Assembly: GCA_028673005.1 (NCBI GenBank)
Contig: CM054118.1
Span: 87,786,964 to 87,850,963 of the forward strand
DNA: 64,000 bases
From: Tanypteryx hageni
Taxonomy: Eukaryota > Arthropoda > Insecta > Odonata > Petaluridae
Direction: 5' to 3'
Position 1 is the stretch's first letter. Each line of letters starts with the position of its first letter. Of the stretch, positions 46,610-57,065 are shown piece by piece. Under the pieces are notes generated by a model, which was not told the DNA's origin, made no database searches, and was given only the letters and a program-made list of their open reading frames with translations. The position numbers were made by a program, and so were the translations under genes.

Positions 46610-48385
46610 AATGGTTTGGTCATATTTGAAGAGACAAAGATCCTCTGAAAGGAGTTATAGGAGGAGGATAGGATAGATGAAAAGTGATAGGAAGAGGATA
46701 GGTACAGATATTTCGCCGCTTCATACCATCAAAGTGTTTTTGCTTAGGGACGGAAATCATGATAACAAATAATCACTAGCACACCTTTTTAATGTTTTAT
46801 TGTATCATGGTACACAGTTATAGTAAATGTTCAAAATTACGGCCTCCAATCTCGACACAAAGCCCTAAGCGACGCAGCAGGTTTTGGCTTGTGCGCTCGA
46901 ACAAGCCAACACGTCCCCTTATGATTGCGGCAGCCTCAGCAATACGGGCAACAAGATCCATTTCATCCTCCACTGGTGTTGAGTAAGTGAGATCTTTCAT
47001 GTAGCCCCACAGGAAGAAGTCTACTGGTGTAAGATCCGGTGACCTAGGAGGCCAGGCCACAGGTCCGCCCCGTCCGATCCAACGATCGCCAAAAGTAGTG
47101 GTGAGATGATCTCGTGCCTGATGACCGAAATGAGGTGGAGCTCCATGGTGCTGGAACTACATTACCCTTCTGACTGCCAAGGGGACCTCCTCCAGCAGTT
47201 ATGGTAGCACCTCCCTTAGAAACACAGAGTAAACCTGTGCATTGAGCCGCGCGGGCATCAGGTAAGGCCCAATTAGTTCGTCTTGTACAATGCCCGCCCA
47301 CATATTGACCGCAAACAGTTCTTGGTGACCGTGAACCAATGAGGCATGCGGGTTTTCCTCTGCCCACACATGACTGTTCTGAGAGTTGTAAATCCCCTCC
47401 CGAGTAAAACAGGCCTCATCCGTAAACAAAACCATTCCGGAAAAGTCTGGCTGATCTGTACTCTGCTGCAAGAATGCAAGAACCAACGGGCATATTGACG
47501 GCGAGGAGTGTAGTCGTTAGGTCTAAGAGCCTGCAAATCTCTGCCGTCGTAATGGATGGAGCTGTTGCTCGTGCAGCACGTTCCATACAATGCTATTAGT
47601 AACACGCAGCTCATGAGCAACTGTGCGGGTGCTTATGGAGGGGTTGTCCTCAAAGCGCCGCAGAACTTCATCAAATTGTGCCGTGCGAACTGACCGTGGT
47701 CGTCCTATGTCGCGCATGTTTACTTGCAATGTGCCGGTTTCCCGCAGTCGATTGTGGACTGCTGCAAATGTCTGATGATTAGGACACTGTCAGGATGAAG
47801 CACACGATAAATCCTCCGAACTTCCCTTCTATTGCTCCAAGCAGCATCATACGCAAAGTGGATGTCAGCATACTCAGCCAGGGTATAGCGCTCCATTGTG
47901 ACGGTCACATTTTTATAACGTGCAGAACAGTAAGTGATCGGTTTTGAGCACACAAATGACTCGCAAGGTTTGCCACACGAGATTTGACTAACATGATATG
48001 TTCGACGCTCCACCTTCAGGCGCTCCACCAGAAACTTTGACAATCTGTATCGTCAAAAGGATCTTGAGCCGCAATCATAAGGGGACGTGTTGGCTTGTTC
48101 GAGCGCACAAGCCAAAACCTGCTGCGTCGTTTAGGGCTTTGTGTCGAGATTGGAGGCCGTAATTTTGAACATTTACTGTAACTGTGTACCATGATACAAT
48201 AAAACATTAAAAAGATGTGCTAGTGACTATTTGTTATCATGATTTCCGTCCCTACGCAAAAACACTTTGATGGTATGAAGCGGCGTAAGGAAGCACTCCC
48301 GACCCATGGTTACCTTAAAAAAATGTTTGTTTTGATTCCCCCTATAACTCCAAAAAGTTTGTACGGAGAGTTTCAAAACGCCCTG
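46610..48385 (-). mobile_element. Tc1/mariner-superfamily transposon with long subterminal inverted repeats
   Basis: The right end is 'cgccctg' followed by TA (48386-48387). Read inward this is CAGGGCGTTTTGAAACTC, a usual terminal repeat for this superfamily. About 215 bp is inverted between 46716-46932 and 48068-48285 (about 95% similar by eye). The left copy is more eroded towards its outer end: 'ggagttatagg' at 46650 still matches the right side, so the left terminus lies near 46610 but is not sharply fixed. The repeat includes the last ~45 codons of the transposase, so the right arm looks like a copy of the element's own 3' region placed upstream of the gene. Confidence 0.75.
46818..47896 (-). 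pseudogene. Tc1/mariner-superfamily transposase, frameshifted
   Basis: From Met at 47896 the minus strand reads MERYTLAEYADIHFAYDAAW (N-terminal helix-turn-helix start). It continues through GRPRSVRTAQFDEVLRRF, LFTDEACFTREG (first catalytic Asp block), WAEENPHA, VNMWAGIV, GAPPHF and WPPRSPDLTPVDFFLWGYM (third acidic block, DD-D type), and stops at 46818-46820. Several frameshifts separate the blocks (near 47725, 47580, 47450 and 47190). At 47145-47147 the second catalytic position, normally QHDGAPPHF, is His (CAT). About 359 codons in total, normal for the family. Dead on both counts. Confidence 0.88.
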
Positions 48386-48389
48386 TATA

Positions 48390-48990
48390 ACGATGATGAC
48401 GTAATTTATGACGTCACAAAAAAAATTTCTTTCTAACTTAATTTATTTTTTGGAAACCTGTCTAATTTGACTAAGTTCTAATTTGACAAATTAGAAAGAT
48501 TTTTTTGCATAAAAGTTTAACTTCTTCTACGTATAGTTTCCGCGATCTTTATGTCTGATGTAACGCTAATTAGTAGAGCCCTCTTCCGCTAGATGGCTCT
48601 GATGATGTTCGAGAATTTCAGACGCTGATTTGAACGATGGTAACGAAAATAAGCAAATATTCAAATACTACTGATTTCTGTTGAAGTCTGACGTGGATAT
48701 GAAAATTGCTGAATTTTTGAACGTCTATGAGGACATTTCCTGCAAAAGATAAGTTCTTTCCCGTCATGTTGATGGGCTTTCATACTAGTATTTGATGTCC
48801 TAAAAGACAATATGAGAGGACGAAGAGAAAGGCCTTCGTGTGTTGCAGATTCGGCTGTGTGACCTAAAAACCAACTGAAACATAAAAACGACTACGATAT
48901 ATGCTCTTGCTGTTCCCAAACGGCTCATTATAGTCTTTTGCGAGTTCCAGGAAGTTTGGCCACGCCTATTTTAGGAAATTTGAGCGTTAG

Positions 48991-48992
<2 letters not shown>
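48390..48992. other. no supported feature
   Basis: AT-rich. The boundary of the Penelope-like element is not on this side. Confidence 0.45.
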
Positions 48993-49053
<61 letters not shown>

Positions 49054-49060
49054 GTAGTAG
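48993..49060. repeat. (TA)n(GTA)n microsatellite at the 5' edge of the Penelope-like element
   Basis: (TA)n from 48993 to about 49050, followed by (GTA)n. Penelope reverse transcriptase coding begins within a few bases of the tract. Confidence 0.97.
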
Positions 49061-49061
49061 T

Positions 49062-50375
49062 AGTAAACTCCTGGACTCAAGACCACCCGACGCAAGACCT
49101 TCCTCCCATTTCTTATTAGACTTGGCAGCAATGGTGCTCAAATTGAACAACTTCTCTTTCGATGGTCGTCACTACCTTCAAATTAGAGGCACTGCGATGG
49201 GCACCCGAATGGCGCCTTCATACGCCAATTGCTACCTTGGAGAATGGGAAAGACTCTTCCTCATCGTTCCACTCAGACCACTTTTGTGGCTGAGATACAT
49301 CGACGATGTCTTCCTCATTTGGACGCATGGACCTAACTCTCTCCTTTCCTTTCTCTCGCGTCTCTCCTCCCATCCTTCACTGTCCTTCACCCACCAATCC
49401 TCTACCTCCCACATCACATTCCTGGATGTCGATCTTTACCTTCAAGACAGCCAAATCCGCACCTGTGTTCACATCAAACCCACCAACAGCCTCCAATACC
49501 TCCACTTTGATAGCTGCCATCCCCTTCATACCAAAACCTCTATCTCCTATGCCCTTGCTCGTCGAGGATGGAGGCTTTGTTCCGATAGAGCATCCCTTCT
49601 AGAGTATTACTCTGTCCTCGAGGATGCTCTTCTCAAACGTGGTTACCCTCCAGTCTTGGTCCGCGAACAGATCCATAGGGCGATGACGCCTACCCACAAT
49701 GGATCTCATCCTCACACACCCACTATTCCTGCATCTACCCCTCCACTCACTCTTACGACACTTTTCATTCCTGGTATCCACGAAGCTCTCAAAACAATCC
49801 TTCATGCTGCCCACCCAATTCTTACCTCTTCCTCCCATCAGTCCCTCTTTATCAACCTTTTTGCCAATCCTCCGCTCCTCTCCTTCCGCCGGCCCCCAAA
49901 TTTGGGAAATATCTTGTGGAGGAAGGAACTTCCCACTTCTACCACGCTTCTTGCAATAGGCTCCCACCCCTGCGGAAAACCTCGCTGCCTCACTTGCCCT
50001 ATCCACCTACCATCATCTTCTTTCTCGAGTCCCTCCACCAACATCACCTACCCCATCACCTCCAGAAGCAACTGCACCACCCGTAACGTCATTTACCTCC
50101 TTACCTGCACCCTTTGTCCCGCGTTTTACGTAGGCCTCACCAGCAATCCGTTAAACATCCGAATGAACGGTCACCGGAATAGCGTTTCTCTCAGACGCCC
50201 CCTCCCAGTTGCATTACATGCTAATACCCACAATGTCCCCTTCAATAGTTGCTACAATGTTAGGATTATTCGCGCTTTACCCTATGACACTCCTGCCCCC
50301 CTTCTCCGACACTGGGAACTAGCACATATCCATCTTCTCGACTCTTTCTCTCCGCCGGGCCTCAACCTCTGCTAA
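49062..50375 (+). CDS. Penelope-like element: reverse transcriptase (C-terminal part) plus GIY-YIG endonuclease
   Basis: An open frame runs from the microsatellite edge to TAA at 50373-50375. Element-like residues (LLDSRPPDARPS...) precede the first ATG at 49131, so the frame is a 5'-truncated piece and that ATG is not the native start. Counting from 49122, residues 20-43 carry IRGTAMGTRMAPSYANCYLG, the Penelope RT finger/palm motif. Residues 59-66 are RYIDDVFL, the catalytic YIDD box. A CGKPRCLTCP cysteine motif sits near 284. NVIYLLTCTLCPAFYVG with RMNGHR follows near 322-349, the GIY-YIG nuclease core of endonuclease-bearing Penelope-like elements. The frame is uninterrupted and both motifs look intact, so this insertion is recent compared with its neighbours. 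The N-terminal half of the RT is missing, so it is not autonomous. Confidence 0.93.
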   Translation, partial: SKLLDSRPPDARPSSHFLLDLAAMVLKLNNFSFDGRHYLQIRGTAMGTRMAPSYANCYLGEWERLFLIVPLRPLLWLRYIDDVFLIWTHGPNSLLSFLSRLSSHPSLSFTHQSSTSHITFLDVDLYLQDSQIRTCVHIKPTNSLQYLHFDSCHPLHTKTSISYALARRGWRLCSDRASLLEYYSVLEDALLKRGYPPVLVREQIHRAMTPTHNGSHPHTPTIPASTPPLTLTTLFIPGIHEALKTILHAAHPILTSSSHQSLFINLFANPPLLSFRRPPNLGNILWRKELPTSTTLLAIGSHPCGKPRCLTCPIHLPSSSFSSPSTNITYPITSRSNCTTRNVIYLLTCTLCPAFYVGLTSNPLNIRMNGHRNSVSLRRPLPVALHANTHNVPFNSCYNVRIIRALPYDTPAPLLRHWELAHIHLLDSFSPPGLNLC

Positions 50376-50728
50376 CCCTATTAGCCCCCTTACAATGTCT
50401 CCTTGTTACTTTGTAGTTATTCGCACTTTCCCTTACCACACTTCCTCTTTATTGGCTATCCACCCCTCCTACTCCCCACCTCCTCCAATCATCAACCTTC
50501 CCACATCACCCTGTCATTCCCCGCCCAGTGTGTCACTTTACGTTACTCTTTCGCTGAAGAAGGGCATAGGCCCGATAAGCTTGCGTGTGTTTTTGTGTTC
50601 GTGTGTTTTACGTGTCTCTTCGACGCCCCCAGCAGCCTACCAGCTTGGTCCTCAACTTGGTAAGTGTCCGCTGGGCTTCCCTCAACACCTTGTTGCCACC
50701 CTCATCACTACCTTTTCTTTTCCTTTAG
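50376..50728 (+). mobile_element. Penelope-like element 3' region
   Basis: The non-coding tail follows the stop codon and ends at the second (TA)n tract. It is pyrimidine-rich near 50450-50520 and contains the hammerhead-like motif at 50541-50590. Confidence 0.7.
50541..50590 (+). ncRNA. hammerhead-ribozyme-like motif, probably degenerate
   Basis: CTGAAGA at 50554-50560 matches the hammerhead CUGANGA core. It is followed by GGGC-ATAG-GCCC (stem II hairpin) and then GATA, where active ribozymes have GAAA. Penelope-like elements are known to carry hammerhead motifs in this position. The A-to-T change in the second core strand and the lack of a clear stem III/cleavage triplet argue that this copy is inactive. 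Confidence 0.5.

Positions 50729-50767
<39 letters not shown>
50729..50767. repeat. (TA)n microsatellite at the 3' edge of the Penelope-like element
   Basis: About 39 bp of uninterrupted TA repeat. It mirrors the tract at 48993 on the other side of the element. Confidence 0.97.
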
Positions 50768-50771
<4 letters not shown>

Positions 50772-51344
50772 GATAGTAAGTTTTGATTTATCTTAAAAAC
50801 TTTCTTTATTCGTTTAAAATTATTCTGAAAACTTTTTCCTATGAAAAGACTATGGAAAACCTCGATGGTGATCAACAGTTTCGCTCCTACTAGTATCTAA
50901 AGCTAAATTAATCTGAACTAGCAGTATATTCTCGTTGATTTTGAGCAATATGAATGGATAAGTCAGTATTTTCTTTAATGAAACAAAAGATATTATCAAA
51001 CTTCTTACTACTTATATACCAAACATTCTTACGTTTGCCACTGAGTTCTCTACTTCTGACTGCTATTCTCTCAACTGTAAAAAGCTTAAAGGTTAAATAT
51101 AGAGACCCCCACATCACTCAACAGCTGGTAGACACTTTTGCAACTTTTTACGCCCATGCAAGCAGAAAGGTTATCATAATTATATTATACGAGTTTATTC
51201 ACATTTAAGTATTACCTATATAAAAGTTGGTTATAAAAAATTCATTTTTATATATTCACTTGTTACACACTTTAATTTAACTTAATTTGTTATATATATA
51301 TATGTTTCTTTCAAATCTTTCTCGCTTTATATCTCTGCCCCTAT
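50768..51344. other. no supported feature
   Basis: AT-rich, with a short (TA)n at 51292-51304. Confidence 0.45.
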
Positions 51345-51790
51345 AAATGCTACAGAGCTGAAATTTCGGGTGTATTCTTATTTTAGATGACAACCAAAGA
51401 GAAAAATCGAAAGTCACAAAAAAGTTCATATTTAAGAGGTCTTTTTAACCCCAATGTTCCATTTCATTACCACATAAGAAAAGCATGGGATTCAGTGCAA
51501 GACTTTCTAAAATTGTATTTTAAAATTACTTAAAATTGGGATAAGAATTCAGAAAAAGAACAGTTGTTTAGCTGAAAGAACGGAGTTCTTAATTTTTTAA
51601 AGCAGAAAGAAGTCAAATACGTACCGAAATAGCGTAAATATCTGCTTTGAATCGGAAAAAGTGTGAATTTTTTCCTCTCTTCAACAATGGAAATGCATTA
51701 CCATGGCAACGACATGCTCTTATTGGAAATTAAACACGTTTTATTGCTTTTAAGGGATATTAATGCCGTCATAATGAATTATAGTGAACT
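51345..51790 (+). repeat. unclassified interspersed repeat U2, copy 2
   Basis: Matches the reverse complement of 24240-24720 in block order: 'cagagctgaaatttcg', 'accccaatgttcca', 'cataagaaaagcatgg', 'ccatggcaacgac'. No coding. Confidence 0.7.
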
Positions 51791-51914
51791 TCCAAATATT
51801 TTAAGAATTTTCCTATATTGTGATAAACTTTGAAAATTCAATTTATAATCTTGGCAATTTTCCATAATCCAAAAACTGAACTTTAAAGTACAAGAAGACT
51901 AAAAAAGAGAAAAC

Positions 51915-52159
51915 AAAATATTCAAAAGAATGTTTTTCAATGTACATACTTTTATGTGCACTCAAAAGTAAAAAATAAAATTTTCTGCCCTCAACTTGAA
52001 TTAAATTTGATGTGCAGAATAAGCGTGGGTAGCAATTTTTACCGCCCACATTTATTTTGCACAACAAATTTAATTCAAGTTGAGGGCAGAAAAATTTATT
52101 TTCCACTTTTGAGTGCACATGAAAGCGAGTATATTGAAAAACATTTTTATAAATATTTT
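51915..52159. repeat. 245-bp palindrome (foldback element)
   Basis: Two arms of about 120 bp are inverted around a centre near 52037, with roughly 85-90% matching by eye. Both start AAAATATTCAAAAG / AAAATATTTATAAA at the outside, and both carry 'gcagaaaa' and 'ctcaacttgaattaaatt'. Each arm read outward gives a similar 60-codon frame starting MHSKVxNK, so opposite strands encode near-identical short peptides. This follows from the symmetry and is not evidence of a gene. No target duplication was found. Confidence 0.9.
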
Positions 52160-52164
52160 ATTAC

Positions 52165-54240
52165 TCCAGTTATGTTCCTTTCTTCTCCTTCCTATTTACA
52201 ACTTCCTCATTCGTTTTCCTCTTTGTCAAGCTAATTTTCTCTAGCCTACGCCGTATCCTCAACTCAAACGCCTCTAATCTGTTAACACCTTTTCTAATTG
52301 TCCATGTCTCGCAGCCATATAATGCTACACTTCATATCAGGGTTTTCAATTACCTCTTTTTAGCCTACTTTCCAGAATGGAAATAGGCTTATAGTTTTTT
52401 CGTTGTCTCTGTCTGTCCGTATGTCTATCTGTCCGTCTGTCTCCCCCTATTAACTTTTAAACCAGTTGACCAATTTTCAGGACACTTGGTGGAAATATCT
52501 TGCTATTTGGGACAATTTCCAGAGGATAGTTTTTGTTCCGAAGATTGAAAGTCCCGGGTTCGATTTTAGGAACTATACTCCCCATTTGATTTACATGGGA
52601 AATCTGAAATTAATCGTGCAGGGTAATTTTCTCTTGCACATTAAAATATCTTAAAATTGTAATATCGGAGCGGGATTTGTACTATTCTCTGAGGAAATGA
52701 ATGAAGATTCTAATTTTTATCGTAGAATGTTGCTTGTCGATCTTACTTCTTAGAATTTCGCGTAAATACTGGCGTTTTTGAAGTTTTTATCATTCAAAAC
52801 GAGAGTGTTGCCATAGCAATAGCTATTGTTGGACTCGAATTTGGTATAGTCTAGAACATACACACGTTATTTTTGCCACTCATATACGCGTGATCAATTT
52901 ATTATTCCGTTCGAGTGTATTTGTAGTAATTATAACGCTAAATTATGAAATTTGGGAACACATATATGCGGTGACTTTAAATCTGTTAAAGCAAATATAA
53001 GTATTAAATAAATGGTTAAATGGAAAGTGGGCATCATAAGTTCCGTTTGGGTCATCTTGTTAATTATTCAAATCAGACTTCAGTCGACAACTCTCGCCGT
53101 CTCGCAATTGCCTCCTTTGCTCTTGAGATTCGACTTCTTCCATCCTGAGCCCTTTTTCTAATTATGAACTCACTAATGCCTTGTAATCTGCAAATCTAAC
53201 TGATATTATTAAACTTCCTCCCACATTTACCCCTGTATCCAGTCTTTCCATGCTTCTTTTATCCTTTCTTCGTCATAAATACTAAATAGAGTGTGGGTAC
53301 TCCTGTGTCATGCCTCTTCCTAGCGCTCCCCAATCTGATTCTCCCTCTGCTACCCTTACCTGCGCAGTCTGGTTCATATACAGATTTCCGATTAAACGTC
53401 TATCTCTCCAGTCAACCCCTATTTTCTTCAACACCTCCATTAGCTAAGGCCATAATACTCTGTCAAAGGCTTTTTCAAACTATAAACGGCACATGTATAC
53501 ATCCTGGTTGTATTCAATGTTTCTTTCTGCCAAAGTCCTCATCATCTATAGCGTCTCTAGTACCTTTCCGAAAACCGAGCTAATTTTCGCATATATGGTC
53601 ATTCGCTTTTACTTGTAACCTTACGTTCACAATCCTGAGAATAACTTTAGCAGCATGAGAAATTAAACCGATTGCCCTAAAGTCTTGACATTCATTTTCT
53701 CTATTCATCTTCTTCAAATTTAAAATTAAATCTCTTATATGCTTCAAAGGTACTAAAAGTCTATCTAATGAAGTCCTTTGGCAACTCGATTCATATATTT
53801 TACGGCAAAACTTATAAAAGCTTTCGTTCTTCTCTTATTATAATATTATAATATAATAATATTTCTAAATGGAGCTAATTGACTTAATATCCCTAAGGTT
53901 CTTTACAATCTAACTGTATAATATTCCCGGACCAACTTTCTTACAGTCTGCATCTTCCTCGCTCTCAATAGATACTAGTTTTAAATCTTTTGCATATCTT
54001 TCCGTCTATTCCTCACATCCTCTGCCTCAAATCATAGTTTGTCGTTTTGTCTTTCATTGAGGCCGGTGTGTCTTGTTTCCCGTAAACTCCTCCACTTTTC
54101 CATACAAGTCTCTTCTGCCCTGTCTCTGCAGCTCCTTCATGTCCTCCTTCCATTGTCCTTTCCACCACAGCTCTCTCGATTTTGTGGTATCCCCCCTTAT
54201 CTTGATGTTTAACTCTATAAATTCACCTTACAAAGACTGA
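52165..54240 (-). pseudogene. LINE (non-LTR retrotransposon) remnant, split by repeat U1
   Basis: The minus-strand frames contain LWWKGQWKEDMKELQ (about 54140-54190). Next come RAIGLISHAAKVILRIVN and LGFRKGTRDAI (RT fingers, about 53530-53690), FEKAFDR (RT motif with the first catalytic Asp, about 53465) and EVLKKIGVDWRDRRLI plus NLYMNQTAQVRV (about 53380-53450). After the U1 insertion it resumes with SVALYGCETWTIRKG and RLEAFELRIRRRLEKIS (about 52230-52325), a typical region downstream of the RT core. Many stops and shifts are present, and the YADD box is not retained. Confidence 0.82.
52358..53065 (+). repeat. unclassified interspersed repeat U1, copy B
   Basis: The most complete plus-strand copy: 'cctactttccagaatgg', GTCC/GTCT-repeat zone, 'cccgggttcgattttagg', 'gtaatatcggagcgggattt', 'ttgccatagcaatagc', ending 'ccgtttgggtcatctt'. 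It lies inside the LINE remnant, so it inserted after the LINE. No terminal inverted repeats or clear target duplication were found. Confidence 0.8.
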
Positions 54241-55389
54241 ACATTTTTATAATGCGTTTCATCAAGAGCCAAAATAAGAATTAAAGAATTCTTCTCGATC
54301 CCCGAGATACGTAAGTTCGCTAAATCAGCAACAATGCAATTGTTGACGAAATTTTTTCGCCTTAAATAACAGAAAACTTTCCTGTGCAAAACAAAATTAT
54401 AGAGCGATTAGACGCGCTTCAGAAAATGAATCTTCATTCTCTTAGGCCAGGGGTTGTGTCAACCTTTTGTCTCCGTTGGGTACTCGCTGCATTCTGGGAG
54501 AGGGAGGCGGGTACAGCCGCATCGACACACAAAATGGAATATCCTAAATTCAATTCTAAGAAAAGCAAAACAACCCAACAAACAACAACAACAACAACCC
54601 AGCATCCTTTTTAGGTTTTTAAAAAATGCCTTGTATTTTCAATGTCCGTCCGTGCGCCCGTGCGCAAAATTTTGAAGCAGTGAGAAGAGCTGGGAATTTT
54701 AAGGGTAGTTTCGGCTGGTGACAGACACGAACTCCATCGAGTCCGTCCGTGCTTTCATCAAGTTGAAGGGAATACCATTTTTGAGATCGGTCTGCAAAAT
54801 GGCAGTCACTCTTTCAGTAATCGTGTCGTTTGACAGTTTCAAGTTTTCGTGGCCGATATTTATTTTTCTTTATTTGAAAATCCAACATAAAGTTCATCGT
54901 CACATGCAATTAATGCTTACTTAATAAGCAGGCCATTTCGAGCTGTTTTTAATTCGATGCTGATACATGAGCAATTTTGAAAGAAGCTAATGTTGCGTTT
55001 TTAGACTTTATAGCAGGCTTAGTAAATATAGATTGCTGTTCCGATAATTTATATTTCAAATCACTAACTTTCTTTTAACCCAGTGGAATATCTATATCAA
55101 ATGATGAATGATGATCCTTGAAATGTACGAATATTTCAATATTTTGTCTCTTTGGCATTGCCACGCCATTAGAGCAGCGACTACCTGGAAATGCCTCGAC
55201 AGGCACCTAGAAACACCTCAGCGGCCGCCGAGGTACCCTCGAGCACCACGTTGAGAATCTGTCTTAGGCGGTCTTTAGCTGTTCTGAATTTCTACGATGA
55301 TCATAAGTACTTGTAAGATGCAAATCTTAAATACCTATGCAGCATCCATTTCCCATGTTTTTTAAATAGAGAAAACAAAATCATTCCTT
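54241..55389. other. mostly no feature; hAT-like fragment and (CAA)n
   Basis: 'caggggttgtgtcaacc' at 54450 resembles a hAT end but lacks a partner. (ACAACA)n lies at about 54572-54596. 55160-55265 matches 16935-17010 ('ctggaaatgcctcg', 'accacgttgagaa') and looks like hAT debris. Confidence 0.4.
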
Positions 55390-55565
55390 TCCTCAGAGAA
55401 TAGTACAAATCCCGCTCCGATATTACAATGCTAAGATATTTTAATGTGCAAGAGAAAATTATCCTATACGATGGATTTCAGATTTTCCATGTAAATGAAA
55501 TGGGAAGGATTGTCCCTGGAATCGGACCCGGGACTTCAATATTCGCAACAGAAAAACATGTCAAC
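55390..55565 (-). repeat. unclassified interspersed repeat U1, copy D (partial)
   Basis: Reverse-strand partial copy: 'gagaatagtacaaatcccgc', 'taagatattttaatgtgc', 'gatttcagattttccatgta', and the 'ggacccgggactt' block (B-box-like when inverted). Only the middle of the element remains. Confidence 0.75.
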
Positions 55566-55884
55566 GAAATGTTTAGCGATGCAAATCATATACAGACGGA
55601 ATTGCAAAAGGAATCCTCAAAATGGTGGGAGTACATTCCATCTTGCAGCCCAACGATAAGAGCAAGACTGTGAAATTTTCCATTTAATAATGTTTTACTA
55701 ATGAACTACAAAAATACTTGGCACAGCAAAATATTTGAGATAGACCCAAACTTGCAACCTAAAATATAAAGTTATTACTACGCATCTTAAAATAAAATTA
55801 GCCGAGGAATTATGAAAAAGGACGAAAGATTACAAAGCTGCATCTATATTGCAAGTATGGCAGAAATGTGTAGGATCAATGATC

Positions 55885-56222
55885 ATGCGTTCTTTGCACG
55901 AATTGAACGCATATATGGGAGGTCGTTTCCGTCTGTCCGTCCGTCCGCATGTTAAAACTCGGGAACCGCTGGTCACATTGTGATGAAATGTGCAATTGGA
56001 GAGTTTTGCTAAAATTGGTCGACCGATTACAATTTTCGTTAAAGTCAGACAAAGATTACTACTTTGCAGGAAGACCTACATGTATTTTAAAACGTACCTC
56101 GCTTGCTTCTCGTTAAATTCTCATCAGAGTGAAAAATATTGAGAACATTGTGAAATCTCGAAGAACGCATTTGGAAAGTCTGTGTACTCCGACATGGAGT
56201 ACACCTTTCCAATCTTGTTTTG
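55885..56222 (+). repeat. modular interspersed repeat (family R), copy 4
   Basis: 'ctttgcacgaattgaacgca', GTCC tract, one module (about 55965-56095) and the closing 'gaacgcatttggaaagtctg' with 'gtactccgacatggagtac'. One module shorter than copy 3. Confidence 0.82.
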
Positions 56223-57065
56223 ACGGATCTCAACAGAAAATGCGTGTATTATAATAAAAAACAATATCGGCTGCCCCTGCGACGTACGAGTTGAAAGTGT
56301 AAAATACGAATAAATAGTAAACAATCTGTATTCCGAAAACAAGGGACGCAAGGAGCGCGTATTCGTTTAATAGCATATAAAACGCACTTCATCTGTCTGG
56401 CGCTTAAAAAGCCCCGCTACGTGCCGTGCAGTGAACGATGTTACGAATTGCTATTTTAAATTAAAAGAGCCACAATCCATATTTCGACCGTACAAGAGCT
56501 GCATGCGGCTCTCAAGCTCCAGTTTGGCCTTAGTCAACGGTTCTAAAAATTGTGCTCCCTTTATGTTGGGTCACTTGTAAACTTGTGGCGCCCAAACGGC
56601 CAATGACCAGCATTCGACGACTCCTGGGAAAGCGACGAGGAGATGATTGCCACGTGCTCCGCAGAGACCTTTGCGCCGACGCGACGCGTTTTTTTTTATA
56701 CGTTCCCAAAATCCCTATCGGAGTTTCATTCGATCGTTCCAAGAACTGGCGTCGTTCCATAATTCGAAAGGCGGAGGGCGTGCCCTAATCCTCCCACTTC
56801 CGGGAATCACGTGACCGATTTATCATTCTGGAAGTATCACTGCTTGCGGAGATCGGAGGCAAGCAGGCGTACATTCGGATCACGCGCGGTTTATTCACCG
56901 CCCACCGTCTGGTGACCTTGGCGCCATACTCCCTGCTGTTGCGTAAAGCGAGCGAGGGTTCTCGCCGAGCGCGCCAAGTGGCCCGCTTCTTTCGGCGGGC
57001 GGGCCTTATCTTCATAGTCGTATGTTCTCCACATTTTATTCCTTCTAAGCGAAATATCTCACTGG
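56223..57065. other. mostly no feature; hAT-like fragment at 56460-56530
   Basis: 'aaaagagccacaatcc' and 'gcatgcggctctcaagctcc' with 'agtttggcc' match the 'gagccgcatgcg' type ends also seen at 60990-61035. The remainder (56540-57060) is GC-richer with overlapping frames and no motif. Confidence 0.4.

Noticed and set aside
49122..49124. Native start codon for the Penelope-like protein at 49122
   Set aside because: This is a TTG. Family-like residues continue upstream in the same frame to the microsatellite, so the frame is truncated rather than starting here.
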